Assembly (NCBI GenBank): GCA_905221605.1
Contig: CAJNDS010000435.1
Coordinates: forward strand, 621,730-685,729
From: Symbiodinium natans
Taxonomy: Eukaryota; Sar; Dinophyceae; Suessiales; Symbiodiniaceae
Direction of reading: 5' to 3'
Length of the DNA: 64,000 bases
Below, in pieces: positions 48,147-57,599 of the stretch (its first letter is position 1; every line of letters begins with the position of its first letter). The position numbers were made by a program, and so were the translations under genes. The notes under the pieces were generated by a model. The model was not told the origin of the DNA. It ran no database searches and saw only the letters and a list, made by a program, of their open reading frames with translations.

Positions 48147-48520
48147 GTACCCTGAACCCGAAGCCCATGTAGGGGTTGTTTATGCGATTTCGGGCTTCAG
48201 GCGGGTTCAGCGTCGCGTGTTTCGGCTTCAGGGGTTCGGCTTGCTTAAGGGGGTCTGCGCGTCATGCATCGGGGCTGGTGGTTTTAGAGCTGGGGGATTG
48301 CGGGTTTGGGGGACACCTAGACCAGGCACACCCTAAGCGGGGAAAGGATGGTGTGTTAGGTTCACTCGTTTGAGCGGCCTGGCAGGAAAGCATGGGGCCA
48401 CGCAAATAAGGGTGCTGATAGAATCCTTCGCTTGACTTGCCTACACAACGGCAAGGCATCGAAGGCTTAGCCGGCTAAATTTCATTTGGCGACCATTCAA
48501 AGCTTGCATCCTGTGCTCAG

Positions 48521-48588
48521 CGAGTGGGCGATATGGTGCTCACCCTGGTGAACCCATTCCTGCCGGACCAGTTCCTAACAACGTGGCT
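48521..48588 (+). CDS. Predicted exon, hydrophobic
   Basis: RVGDMVLTLVNPFLPDQFLT then TW follows CATCCTGTGCTCAG. It could continue: 48610-48690 is also coding-like in another frame (DIFDKHTKPNSSGRSFGIGQ), but the gap is too short to be an intron, so one of the two is wrong or a frame error exists. Confidence 0.6.
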
Positions 48589-48772
48589 GTTTATCACATC
48601 TACGGGTAGGACATCTTTGACAAGCACACGAAGCCCAACAGTTCTGGAAGGAGTTTTGGAATTGGACAGATCTACAAGCGGTTGCCATATTTAAGATCAT
48701 GTAAGGTAGCATGCGGAGCCTGACTTCAGGACAGGTGGAAGCCAACCCTATACCCCGAACCTCTTCAAGCCC

Positions 48773-48780
48773 ATATATAC

Positions 48781-48814
<34 letters not shown>
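48773..48814. repeat. AT-rich dinucleotide repeat
   Basis: TATATA tracts with single C interruptions. Confidence 0.93.
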
Positions 48815-48944
48815 TCCCCGAAGCCCGAAAACCCCAAGCATCAAGGGATCTTCGGGACATCCACCTGAAATGCTGAAGCCAAATCTTAAAGCTACTGTTT
48901 TAAACATGGAGGTTTGGCGTTCCCATTGCATGCAGATGCGGATT

Positions 48945-49030
48945 CAATAGGGGAAAGATCAAAGTTATAATCCCCATACTGCTTTTGTAAGGATTTTTTT
49001 TTGTCTTTTCTTGGGTGGGTTCTTAAGCAA
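48945..49030. mobile_element. Family C, right end only (copy 4)
   Basis: The right terminus GGGTGGGTTCTTAAGCAA is present but the left terminus is not. A CCCTAAA tract follows directly. Confidence 0.5.
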
Positions 49031-49067
49031 CCCTAAGTCCTCATAAACCCTAAACCCTAACTAGTAG

Positions 49068-49172
49068 AAGACGACGGTAAAGAACCTGGACCCGGCACGC
49101 GTCAGCCCAGGCCACGTCGTGTTGCGCTGTTCCCGTGGGGCGCGTCGATATCTTCGTGGTGTCCAGGCAGCA
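49068..49172 (+). CDS. Predicted exon, basic
   Basis: KTTVKNLDPARVSPGHVVLR then CSRGARRYLRGVQAA is open after AACTAGTAG. It ends at GTAGGC, or at a GC donor after GVQ. Confidence 0.6.
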
Positions 49173-49279
49173 GTAGGCTAAGGTTTAGGGTTTAGGGTTT
49201 TGGAGGTTTTGGGTGAGATGGTGGACACAGGCCCTCGAATGCCGGACCAAAAAGGATATGAGAAATATATGCGTATAGA

Positions 49280-49388
49280 TTATATATATATATATATATA
49301 TATATTTATTTATTTATTTATATTTATATACTCTATATATATACACATGTATATGTATATATATATACATGTATATATATATATATAC
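49280..49388. repeat. TA and TTTA repeats
   Basis: TA tract, then TTTATTTATTTA, then TA tracts interrupted by CATG. Confidence 0.95.
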
Positions 49389-49516
49389 GCATACACATTT
49401 TTTTATCTAGAGGAGGTTAAACTAGCTAAGACCCTGGCTTCCAACACCCGTAAAGTCCAGGCCCCTAAACCCCCACACCCTCGACCCCCCGCTCCTCAGG
49501 CTGTTTCTCTTCTTTC

Positions 49517-49655
49517 GAGGGTTTAGGGTTTAGGGTCTAGGGTTTAGGGTTTAGGGTTTAGGGTTTATAGGGTTTAGGGTTTAGGGTTTAGGGTTTAGGG
49601 TTTTAGTGTTTACGGTGTAGGGTTTAGGGTTCAGGGTTCAGGGTTTAGGGTTATC
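49517..49655 (+). repeat. TTTAGGG array with variants
   Basis: About eighteen units with TATAGGG, TTTAGTG and TTCAGGG variants. Confidence 0.94.
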
Positions 49656-49702
49656 CAACTCCAAATCCAATATATGCCCTCTAAACTCGAAAACTCTGGA
49701 TT

Positions 49703-49806
49703 GGGATGTTCCCCCTTATACTACCAGTCCTATGGTACAGATAGGGGTAATAATAGGGGGTACTATAATCCGATTAGGGACTGTTAGTGTAAGGGTGAAC
49801 ATCCCA
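49703..49806. mobile_element. Palindromic element, family A (copy 4)
   Basis: GGGATGTTCCCCCTTATACT and CCAGTCCTA pair with GGGACTGTTAGTG and AAGGGTGAACATCCC. The centre GGGGTAATAATAGGGG recalls copy 2. Confidence 0.85.
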
Positions 49807-50012
49807 ACCTCTGGACATGAAAGGGTGAGGCTTTCGTGCCGCCACGCGTTGAATTAGCCCTCATTCCCATTCTCATCGGGTCAGTCTCTCTTATAAACCC
49901 TATGAAACCCACCCAAATAAACAGATCCCAAAATTATGAATCCTAAAAAAGGTTGCTGTGGCGCCTATGGTTTTTTGGGATCTCGTGGGTCTGACGGGGT
50001 GTGTGCTTTGAG
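49807..50012. other. Intron-like sequence
   Basis: Unique sequence; nothing else is supported. Confidence 0.4.
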
Positions 50013-50079
50013 GATGGAATTCGGCTTGGCGAGACCTCGTCGCCATACGTGGAGGACAGCCCCTTCTGCACATGCACCC
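50013..50079 (+). CDS. Predicted exon, frame uncertain
   Basis: All three frames are open between CTTTGAG and GTAAAC. The most protein-like is DGIRLGETSSPYVEDSPFCT. Confidence 0.5.
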
Positions 50080-50709
50080 GTAAACCCTGAACCCTAGATA
50101 AAACCTAAACCGTCAACCCCAAAACCCTAAACCCGAACTAAACCCTAAACCCTGAACCCCTAAACCCTAGGGATCTCAAACCCTGGGGCCATGCTCTGGC
50201 CAAGGGTTCAGGGAAGCTTGGCACTCTCGGAGTTTTGGCTTCAGGGCCTATTGTTCAGGTTTTTGCATTTAGAGGTTTCGGGCTTACAGGGCTTGCTTCA
50301 GGGCCTCTAGGTTGGAGTGAACTGGTAGAGCCTTGAGGTTTTGGAGGCGCTTGAGGGTTTACACCCCGAAGCTCTGAACCCAAAGCCCTAAACCCGAGTC
50401 AGCTGGGTTCCCATGCCTCCTCAGGCGCAAGACATGATTGCAGCAACTTGGGATTTGTAGTCTAAACCCTGAACCCTAAATCGTGTAAACCCTCAACCGT
50501 GCGTGCATGGGTGATGGGATACTGCTACCCCGCTGGTTTGAGTGAAGGTTGAGGTGCATCATCCACCCCCCCGAACCCCAACCAAAACCCCAAACTCACA
50601 AAACACAAAATCATTTCCTGGCTGTGTTTCCTCCTAAACTCCTAAGCTCCTTAGCCCCTTGAGCCCCTAAATCATTTCCTGGCTGTGTTTCCTCCCAGAG
50701 CTTTTTGAG
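50080..50709. other. Intron-like region
   Basis: C-rich telomere-like units at 50080-50170 and an exact duplication of ATCATTTCCTGGCTGTGTTT CCTCC (50608-50632 and 50671-50695). No exon. Confidence 0.5.
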
Positions 50710-50800
50710 CCCCTGAACTGCTCGGAATTCTTGTGGATTCGAAGGGCGAGCTGGCAGAGCTGGAGATCTTGGTGCCACCTCGGGAGTTGGAGGCTGGGAG
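50710..50800 (+). CDS. Predicted exon, acidic
   Basis: PELLGILVDSKGELAELEIL then VPPRELEAG is open after AGAGCTTTTTGAG and ends at GTTTAG from a TTTAGGG array. Very strong coding composition. Confidence 0.72.
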
Positions 50801-50924
50801 GTTTAGGGTTTAGGGCTTGGGGCTTAGGGTTTCAGGGTTTTAGGGTTTAGGGTTCTCGGGTTCTGGGACAGGCTTTTCAGGTCTCAGGCTTCCGTGTCTC
50901 AGAGTCCGTAGACTTGGACTCGGA

Positions 50925-51010
50925 CTAGGACTTGACTAGGAGTAGGAGTAGGACAAGGAGTAGGAGTAGGACGAGTTGGAGTAGGAGTAGTAGGGACGAC
51001 GACTTGCACT
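50925..51010. repeat. GAGTAG-type hexamer repeat
   Basis: Imperfect GGAGTA and GGACTA units, continuing as CTAC/CTGC-rich sequence to about 51065. Long frames here are composition artefacts. Confidence 0.85.
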
Positions 51011-51222
51011 ACTAGCACTGCCACAACCACTACCACTGCCCCTATTGCTGCTGCTACTGCTGTTCTTCTTCTTGGCATTAGTATCATCATAATTTGGTGT
51101 ACGGGTAGGACCAGGAGTAGGAGCTGGAGGAATACATGGAAGGATCAAACCCAAGCCCCAGAAGCTAAATTTAAACCCTAAACCCGAAACTCTAAACCCT
51201 AAGCCCTCATGGCCAGCCGTAG

Positions 51223-51295
51223 GTCTCGACGGAGCTCAGCGGCCGACCGTTGACCAAGCAGAGAGCCATGTGCGTTCCCCGCGAGGATCTGGGGG
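51223..51295 (+). CDS. Predicted exon
   Basis: VSTELSGRPLTKQRAMCVPR then EDLG follows GGCCAGCCGTAG and ends at GTAGGG. Confidence 0.7.
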
Positions 51296-51761
51296 GTAGG
51301 GCGCAGAACTGGACCTCCCCTGGGGTTTAGGGTTTAGGGTCCGCCAAAATTTTGCAGTTGGGGTCCCCCCCCACCACAGATTTTTCAACAGTTCTAGTGC
51401 TGGGCTGGGTTTCTGAGAAGGTCCGGTCAAACAGTTGCTGAAAATGAGGCCTGAAAATTAGGGTAGAGGGTTAGTTTTCGGGAGAAGGGATTGGAGTTAC
51501 GGTTTGGGGGGTTTAGGGTTCGGGTGGAGGGCTCAGGGTTTACGAAGGATACACCCTAAACCCTAAACTGCAAACATGCCTATTCCCCAGACGCTAGAGC
51601 CCGTAGACGGGTGAAAGGGTTTCGCATCACTTGTTTGAGCGGAGTGAAATTCAGGGCCTCGAGTCTCAGGGGGACTTGGTGGGATTTCTAGGGCTTAGGG
51701 TGTGGGGTGGTACGGTTTCGGTTTCAGGGTTTAGGGTTTAGGGTACCTTCAAGTCTTCAAG
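51296..51761. other. Intron-like sequence
   Basis: Scattered TTTAGGG-like units (51319-51340, 51725-51745). No exon is supported. Confidence 0.45.
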
Positions 51762-51794
51762 CCCTTGGACTCCCAGAAGACACTTCTCGGGGCC
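51762..51794 (+). CDS. Predicted small exon
   Basis: In the frame that joins the next exon it reads LGLPEDTSRG. It lies between GTCTTCAAG and GTAAAG. Confidence 0.5.
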
Positions 51795-51846
51795 GTAAAG
51801 CTTCAGGGGAATCTCGGACTCTCCACCCTGGAAATCCTTTGAGCAG

Positions 51847-51893
51847 CCCTCACTAAATCAAAGGATCTGCAAATCCGCTGCCGGGGACGACCA
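51847..51893 (+). CDS. Predicted exon
   Basis: LTKSKDLQIRCRGRP follows CTTTGAGCAG, a 52-base intron after the previous exon, with matching phase. The donor is GTCACC. Confidence 0.55.
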
Positions 51894-52584
51894 GTCACCA
51901 GTCCACGAACTAAGCCCTAAACTCCAACTAGACCCCCAAACCCGAGGACCCTAACCTCCACCCTGAACCCCAAGTAAACCCCAACTGAACCCGGACTGCT
52001 GTCCTTCCGGCAGGACATTGACGTGGGTGTTAGTGCTGGGACCTTGGAATTTGGGTTCGGGGTCTCAGGGGGTTTGGGTTAGGAGAGTGGGGTCTTAGGT
52101 CTTAGTATAACTTAGGGTTGAGTGTACAGGGTTCAGGGCTTTAGGCTTCAAGATGTAGTGCTTAGCACTCAGGATCTTGAGATGTCGGGACGTAGGGATC
52201 CAGTTGCTTTTGAGACTGTGTTGTTTGTTCCAGTTTCTTGTGGGTTGAGGATTACGATGATTAGGTGACAAGATGTATAAGACTTCGGCCAACACTTTCT
52301 GAGGATTCCTTCATTTGAGGGGGAAGGATCGCAGGTAGGAGTGACTGTGCAGTGGAGACTTCCTGGATCCGGGAATTAAAGTTAAGGATATATTATGCCA
52401 ACTCGTCTAGTAGCGAGAGCATCCCGAACACGGGATTCACCGGTTAGCTTGTCTAGCGGTGCAGCGTTGCTTTTGGGGAAATCTTGCTGCATCCTCCCAA
52501 TCCTTGCTTGTAGACGCCCACCCTACAAACCCTAAACCCGAAATCCTCATTACTTTATGCAACATGACAGACAAGCCTCCGCAG
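51894..52584. other. Intron-like sequence
   Basis: Mostly unique. A strong acceptor (GTCCTTCCGGCAG at 52013) is followed by DIDV and GT, perhaps a micro-exon. Confidence 0.4.
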
Positions 52585-52640
52585 GTGTCCGTCTACATCT
52601 ACGTCAGCCCGATTCCGGTGGAGGAGGACTCCCACCAGCA
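52585..52640 (+). CDS. Predicted exon
   Basis: VSVYIYVSPIPVEEDSHQ follows AAGCCTCCGCAG and ends at GTGTCC. The frame is also open upstream (MTDKPPQ), so the exon may begin earlier. Confidence 0.65.
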
Positions 52641-52659
52641 GTGTCCCCAAACCCTAAAC

Positions 52660-52778
52660 TTACTGTTGGTTAGTCTAGTAGGGACTAAAGAAGGAGGTAA
52701 CCTATATAATCCCAAAAGGGTAGATCTCGGGGGATATAGGGTACCTCATCCCCTCATTCCCTACTAACCAACAGCAAG
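52660..52778. mobile_element. Palindromic element, family B
   Basis: TTACTGTTGGTTAGTCTAGT on the left pairs with CCCTACTAACCAACAGCAAG on the right. It lies in the intron after the previous exon, and CCAACAG could be an acceptor. Confidence 0.75.
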
Positions 52779-52812
52779 TAAAGCCCGAAACCCGCGCGGA
52801 GTGACCGCGGAG

Positions 52813-52868
52813 TCTCCTTTGGAATGTTGATCACGGCCTGGAGCATTGGCAAGTTCATGCCTAGGGAG
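52813..52868 (+). CDS. Predicted exon, hydrophobic
   Basis: SFGMLITAWSIGKFMPRE lies between GACCGCGGAG and GTTTGG. Confidence 0.6.
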
Positions 52869-53025
52869 GTTTGGGTTTAGGGTTCGGGGTTTGGGGTTTG
52901 CTTTAACGGGTTTGGAGGCTTGGATGCTCATTCCCGAAATGATGATCCCTCACGCTTGAACCCTGAACCCAACACGTTAAAGCCTCTGAGAGATTCTGCT
53001 GTCTGTATTGTGTTCTCTGCTTCAG

Positions 53026-53042
53026 GCAAGGCTTTGGTTGAG
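53026..53042 (+). CDS. Possible micro-exon
   Basis: KALVE follows one of the best acceptors in the window (GTGTTCTCTGCTTCAG). The donor would be GC. Confidence 0.4.
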
Positions 53043-53204
53043 GCTTAGGGTTCAGGGTTTGGGGTTTGCGGTTGTCAGCTCTGAACCATAGCCAATACCC
53101 GGTATGTGTTCGGGTTTGGGGCTGCGAAAGTCCACACTAATCAACCCTGCACCGCCGTCAATATACATTTACTTTGAATAAGCACATGTGTGTACGACCA
53201 TCTC

Positions 53205-53400
53205 TATATATACATATATATACTCTTTATATTTATATAATTATATATTTATATATTTATATATTTATATATTTATATATTTATATATTTATATATTTAT
53301 ATATTTATATATTTATATATTTATATATTTATATATTTATATATTTATATATTTATATATTTATATATTTATATATTTATATATTTATATATTTATGTAT
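53205..53400. repeat. TTTATATA octamer satellite
   Basis: About twenty regular TTTATATA units. The YIYIFIYL-type frames are composition artefacts. Confidence 0.97.
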
Positions 53401-53528
53401 TCCTGTATTTCTGACCCTGAGGTTGAGGCCCTAAACCCGAAAGCCTACACCCTTGATGCAGGCCTCCCAAAAAGGTACCCGCCGATGTCCCAACATGAGC
53501 CCCCAAGCAACAAAGCGAAACCCTGAAG

Positions 53529-53612
53529 CCCCCCCCCCCCCCCCCCCCCCCCACCAAACCCTAAACCTAAACCCTAAACCCTCAACCCTAAGCCCTAAAC
53601 CCTAAACCCTAA
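53529..53612 (-). repeat. Poly-C then CCCTAAA array
   Basis: A 22-base C run is followed by eight CCCTAAA-like units. Confidence 0.95.
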
Positions 53613-54178
53613 ACCAAAAAAACAGAATAATCCCCAAGCCCTAAACTCCCGGCAAACCCCGGTCTCAGGGTTCACGGGTTTCGAGTTGCAGGGTTTTCGG
53701 TTTGGGGTTTAGGGTTTGGAGTTTTGGAGTGTAGGCTCTGGAGCCTGAAATCCAAAACCTGACATCCGAGCCATGCACCCCCATATCCTAAACCCTCATT
53801 AAGCCCCAAATCCAAAACCCTAAGCCCCTAACCTAAACCCCCAAACCCTAAACTTATTTAGGCCCCAAACCCCAAGCCCTAAACCCCAGGCCCTAGACCA
53901 CGAACTCCTTAACCCCGAACCCCAAACGCCGATCCACAAACCCTAAGCCTTGAAACCCCGAACCTTAAATCCTAACAGGGAAGCAAGGCGGAGCCTGAAA
54001 TGATGGTCTTCGTTTGTGGCCATCGCCGCGACATTCCCGAGGAGGCCGCCTGCGCAGGGGGTTTGGGGGTTTTGGGTTTGGGGTTTATGGTGGGGGGGGG
54101 GGGTTTGGGATTTAGGGTTCGACCTGGACCAGCCGAGAAGGAGGCCATAAATCCGAAACCCAACACCCCTCAACGTCC
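53613..54178. other. Degenerate C-rich repeats
   Basis: Mixed CCCCAAA/CCCTAA-like units and a G run at 54091-54103. No exon is supported. Confidence 0.5.
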
Positions 54179-54930
54179 GTGTTGAGTAAAGTGGGACAAC
54201 TCACCCTGAGTCAGCATTGGCAAGACTTAAGCCCAAGCGAGCGCCAGGACCAGATGACATTCCAACAGACAGTAGCCATCTTCCCTAAATTTCTGAGCGG
54301 ACAGGCGGTCCCCACAACAACTCAGGTTAAGTACTTGGGCAGCATGGTTTCTTGGAAAAAACCTTTGGAGAAGGCGTTTTATCACCGTGCAGCAATGGCC
54401 GAAGAGGCATTTAGGAAGCTTCGGCTGGTTTGGAACCTCACTAATGCGCAGGGATGAAATCCGTATCTTCCAGGCAGTCTACCGCCCCACCGTAATCTAC
54501 GGGTTAAATAACTTTACATTGAGCACTCCGCAACTCAGAAAAATCGACGCGACGTATTATATCCAGATTCTTACGCCGTGGCATTGATACTTAACAAACC
54601 ACTCTCGGTACATCAATGGGAGGATCCCGGACACTGCCCTCCGAGTCCCTATACAAGATGGACAGAAGTTTATGTCCAAGGTTTCTGCTGCCCCAACAAC
54701 GGAACACATCCACAACGTATCGGACCCCTACAGGGATAGGATAAGGGTTACAGGAAGGCGTCGTGATAAGCAGATTCCATATTGGCTAGCGGTTTTCTGT
54801 GACAACAGCGCAAATCCCCGAATACTAGGCCCCCACCACAAGTACATGGAACTTCCCCGACTACTCCGGAAGCCTTGCAGAGCAGGCGCCAATGCGCGCA
54901 AACCTGCGCGCAAGGCAGCTCCACAACCCT
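54179..54930 (+). pseudogene. Decayed non-LTR (LINE) reverse-transcriptase fragment
   Basis: The first frame contains VKYLGSMVSW followed by an RAAMAEEAFRKLRLVWN stretch; another frame continues with IFQAVYRPTVIYGLNNFTLS and a LRKIDA motif. This order (YLGS, A-A-KLR-VW, IF--V--P--IYGL--LT, L-RID) is that of the C-terminal part of LINE reverse transcriptases common in dinoflagellate genomes. At least two frameshifts and stops break it, and both the catalytic N-terminal part and any endonuclease are missing. It sits in the presumed last intron of the gene ending at 55494. Confidence 0.8.
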
Positions 54931-55176
54931 AAACCCTGAACCCTAAACCCTAAACTTATAAACCCTATAAACCCTAAACCCTATGAACGCAACCTCCAAA
55001 GGCTCAACCCTTCCACGGGGTGATGAGATGGGATGGTGGCGAACAGCGGCTAGATGCCTGAGCCCAAGCACTTCGGTTCGTTCAGGTTTAGGGCTTAGTT
55101 TTTTTGGGTTCAGGGTTTCGGGAAGCTGCAGGGGTCAAGGTTTCGGGGTCAGGGTTTAGGGCTTAGGGTGGGGTGG
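54931..55176. other. Intron-like sequence with short arrays
   Basis: CCCTAAA units at 54927-54985 follow the LINE fragment, and TTTAGGG-like units lie at 55086-55172. Confidence 0.5.
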
Positions 55177-55252
55177 GTAACCTTCAACCATCTCCCTTCG
55201 AACCCAAGGGCTTAGCCTGAGAACTCAGCCGCTTCTTTGGGCTTGTTTCCAG
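55177..55252 (+). mobile_element. Introner-like element, family I (copy 4)
   Basis: GTAACCTTCAACCATCTCCC ... GCTTGTTTCCAG begins with the family terminus and ends exactly at the acceptor of the terminal exon. Confidence 0.6.
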
Positions 55253-55494
55253 TCCAACTTGGGTATGGGGGGTTCCCCTACATCAAAGCCGGTCAGGATT
55301 CTGAGCGTGGCACCATTGGCAGCGGCAAAACGCCTGCTTACGAAGATGACAGGCCGAACAGCAGGAACATGACAGGCATTGCACGCCTCGCTGCCTGCAG
55401 GGATTTGGCCGGGCATGTGAGGCCCAGCAAAGTACCGACCTTCAACGTCATGAAGGCCCTCGACGCGCCGGAGTGCCAGAAGCATCACTTCTAA
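55253..55494 (+). CDS. Terminal exon of an unidentified gene
   Basis: QLGYGGFPYIKAGQDSERGT then, later, VPTFNVMKALDAPECQKHHF ends at TAA. The acceptor TTGGGCTTGTTTCCAG is strong. Eighty codons remain open with coding-like third positions. The - strand is open too, but lacks such edges. No family is recognised. Confidence 0.7.
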
Positions 55495-56409
55495 ATCGGG
55501 GACTCTCTTCGTTGATCTTGGCACGCCACGATCTTGCTAGGGCCACCTCAGGATCTCGCTACTGGTTCGATTTCAAGCTTTAATCTCAATGAAAGGAAGT
55601 GGCACATGTTGGTAACAAGGGTCCCCGGGGGGTGGAGCTAAAGAGTTCCATTGCTTCCGGAAGGTAACACTCTCAAGCAGGTGCAACATTGACCCTCGAA
55701 CCCTGAACCCCTAAACCCAAAACCCTTAAAACTCTAGACCCCCAAACCCCTAAAATTTAGGAGCCTCCGGCTCAGGCCGCCGACCCAAGAGGCCCGAAAC
55801 CTCTCAACCCTCAAACCAGGGTTCGGGGGTTTGAGGCCGTGTTGTGGGAGTGGGGGGGGTAGAGGCTTTGAACTGTTGGAGCGGTTGGCGTAAGGTTGCA
55901 ACATAGGCAACCCCCCGTGAAACCTCAACCCTGGTCCCTAAATCCCAAACCCCTAACCCTAAACCCCACACCAGAACCCTAATCCCTCAAGAACCCTCAC
56001 TCCAGGTTGTGAGCCTCTGTGGGTCTAAGCTGGTGTGGGGTGTGGGGGGGACTGCGGGGGGTGTTGGGGGAGGGTGGGGTGGGGGGTGGGGAGTGGATGG
56101 TCGATGTGTTTACCTCGTGCGGGTGGCGCGGTCCTCCACCCCCCACCTGCCCCCCCCCCCCCCCGTTTCAAGGTTGGTGGTAGGGGAGGGGAGGGTTCCC
56201 CCCAAAACCATCCAACACGCCGCCGGGGTCGGCGGACCCTAAACCCCTAAAGCCCCAAACGCCGCCAAACGCCTAAAATCCGAAACTCCTAAACCCTAAA
56301 CCCCTAAAACCCTAAACCTCTTATTACCCTAAACCCCTAAACCTAAACCCCTAGCCCTAAACCCTAAACCCCTAAATGCTAGCGTTCGTAGGTCCTCTGT
56401 GAGGCTCAG
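55495..56409. other. Probable intergenic region
   Basis: No exon is supported. G-rich GGGGTGTGG-like sequence fills 56035-56100, a poly-C run lies at 56150-56164, and C-rich CCCCTAAA units at 56237-56375. Confidence 0.5.
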
Positions 56410-56465
56410 GTTCATGTCTGGCTTTACGTGATGCATTGATGAAGGCGTTCCGTCTTTGTGTTCCG
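56410..56465 (+). CDS. Predicted exon
   Basis: SCLALRDALMKAFRLCVP follows TGTGAGGCTCAG and ends at GTACAA. Confidence 0.65.
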
Positions 56466-56618
56466 GTACAAAAAAGGACTTTGAAAAGTGGCGGGCCAGG
56501 GCTGAGAAGCTTTGGGGGCTTGGGGTGGGGTGAAGGGTTTTGTGGTTTTGGACCTCGGGTTTAGAATCTCGGGAGCTGGGGCTCGAAACGCTGAAACGAA
56601 TCCCTCTCTTTTCTTAAG

Positions 56619-56683
56619 CTCGTGGAATACTATGTGGCCTCGAAGTCTTCATCCCTAAGGCGCAGGGGACGGCAGCTTCAGAG
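56619..56683 (+). CDS. Predicted exon, frame uncertain
   Basis: The acceptor CTCTCTTTTCTTAAG is strong and the donor is GTTTTG. Phase with the previous exon favours LVEYYVASKSSSLRRRGRQL; composition favours RGILCGLEVFIPKAQGTAAS. Confidence 0.6.
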
Positions 56684-57057
56684 GTTTTGCTTTGGCTTCA
56701 GGGGGGCCCGATTTTTTTTCGAAACCCTAAACCCTAAGACCTGAACCCTAAAATTAAGCCCTAAGCCGTACACCCTAAACCCTTCTTGCGTTTGCCAAAG
56801 ATCCATCCAGAGGCTTGGCGTCCGGTGGAGCTGGGTCGGGAGGACTTTCTCCTTAGTCAACCCTGAACTTCAAAAAGCCCTCTGAAAGGCCGAGGCTTCC
56901 CTTCAGTTCTCAGGTGCAAAGGGAGCACCCTAAACCCAGAACTGGGTATCTGTCATCATCAGCCAGCTGAAAAAATCTAAGCCGTAGCATGAGTGTTCGG
57001 GCTTGGTTCACTTCGCCAGCCCTGTTCTTCAGAAGGGTTGGGGGGGGGGGGGTGGAG

Positions 57058-57182
57058 TTCGCGCTTTTCGGAGATGGGGATGATTGGGGCACGCCTCAGC
57101 CAGATGATGACAAGGCTCATAGGGGGGTTTCGGACTTGAGTCGCTCCAGAAGTTGCCGGGCTTATGCCGGGCTGCTCCCTTG
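57058..57182 (+). CDS. Predicted exon, acidic then basic
   Basis: FALFGDGDDWGTPQPDDDKA then HRGVSDLSRSRSCRAYAGLL ends at GTGAGG. The acceptor GGGGTGGAG is weak. The 3' phase agrees with 57238. Confidence 0.65.
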
Positions 57183-57237
57183 GTGAGGGGGTTTCGATCT
57201 CACGCTCCGGTACCCTGGGAGCCCTCGCCTCTGCTAG

Positions 57238-57274
57238 CCTCCCAAAAGGACTCCGAGACCAGGCAACGTCCGAA
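57238..57274 (+). CDS. Predicted exon
   Basis: LPKGLRDQATSE lies between GCCTCTGCTAG and GTAAAC. It is in phase with both neighbours across introns of 55 and 70 bases. Confidence 0.65.
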
Positions 57275-57344
57275 GTAAACCCTAAACCCCAAACCCCACC
57301 CTAAACCCTAAACTTTTAACCCCTCAACCCAAAACCCTAAGCAG
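57275..57344 (+). other. Predicted 70-base intron made of telomere-like repeat
   Basis: GTAAACCCTAAACCCC ... CCCTAAGCAG. Almost the whole intron is CCCTAAA/CCCCAAA units, with GT and AG at the edges and phase agreement on both sides. Confidence 0.6.
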
Positions 57345-57422
57345 ATGAAGCAGAGCATTCAGAGCCCTCTTTGGAGACGCCAGGACTGTCTTGCGCGCCT
57401 GCGATCCATGCGCTTCGAACCC
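57345..57422 (+). CDS. Predicted exon, basic
   Basis: MKQSIQSPLWRRQDCLARLR then SMRFEP has 26 whole codons and ends at GTCCGC; it may extend to the edge of element F3. Confidence 0.65.
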
Positions 57423-57466
57423 GTCCGCCTCCCAGCTTCCCTGGGGGGCGTTCTATTCTGTTGTTT

Positions 57467-57593
57467 CTGAGGGTAGTTTCATGGGCCCATAGTGTGGGTC
57501 CCTAGCCTCCTTTAATTATCTTTAATTTAACGGGTTTAGTAAGGGGTACCCGTTTAAGGGCCCACACCTAGGGACCATGTAACTACCCTTAGA
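57467..57593. mobile_element. Palindromic element, family F (copy 3)
   Basis: CTGAGGGTAGTTTCATGGGC and GTGTGGGTCCCTAG pair with CTAGGGACC and CATGTAACTACCCTTAG; GGGCCC occurs on both arms. Confidence 0.85.
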
Positions 57594-57599
57594 CTGTGT

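Noticed and set aside
53174-53526. YIYIFIYL-type frames of 86-112 codons
   Set aside because: They are read through the TTTATATA satellite.
55225-55524. Minus-strand frame of 99 codons
   Set aside because: The + strand reading has a strong acceptor, coding-like codons and a stop, so it is preferred.
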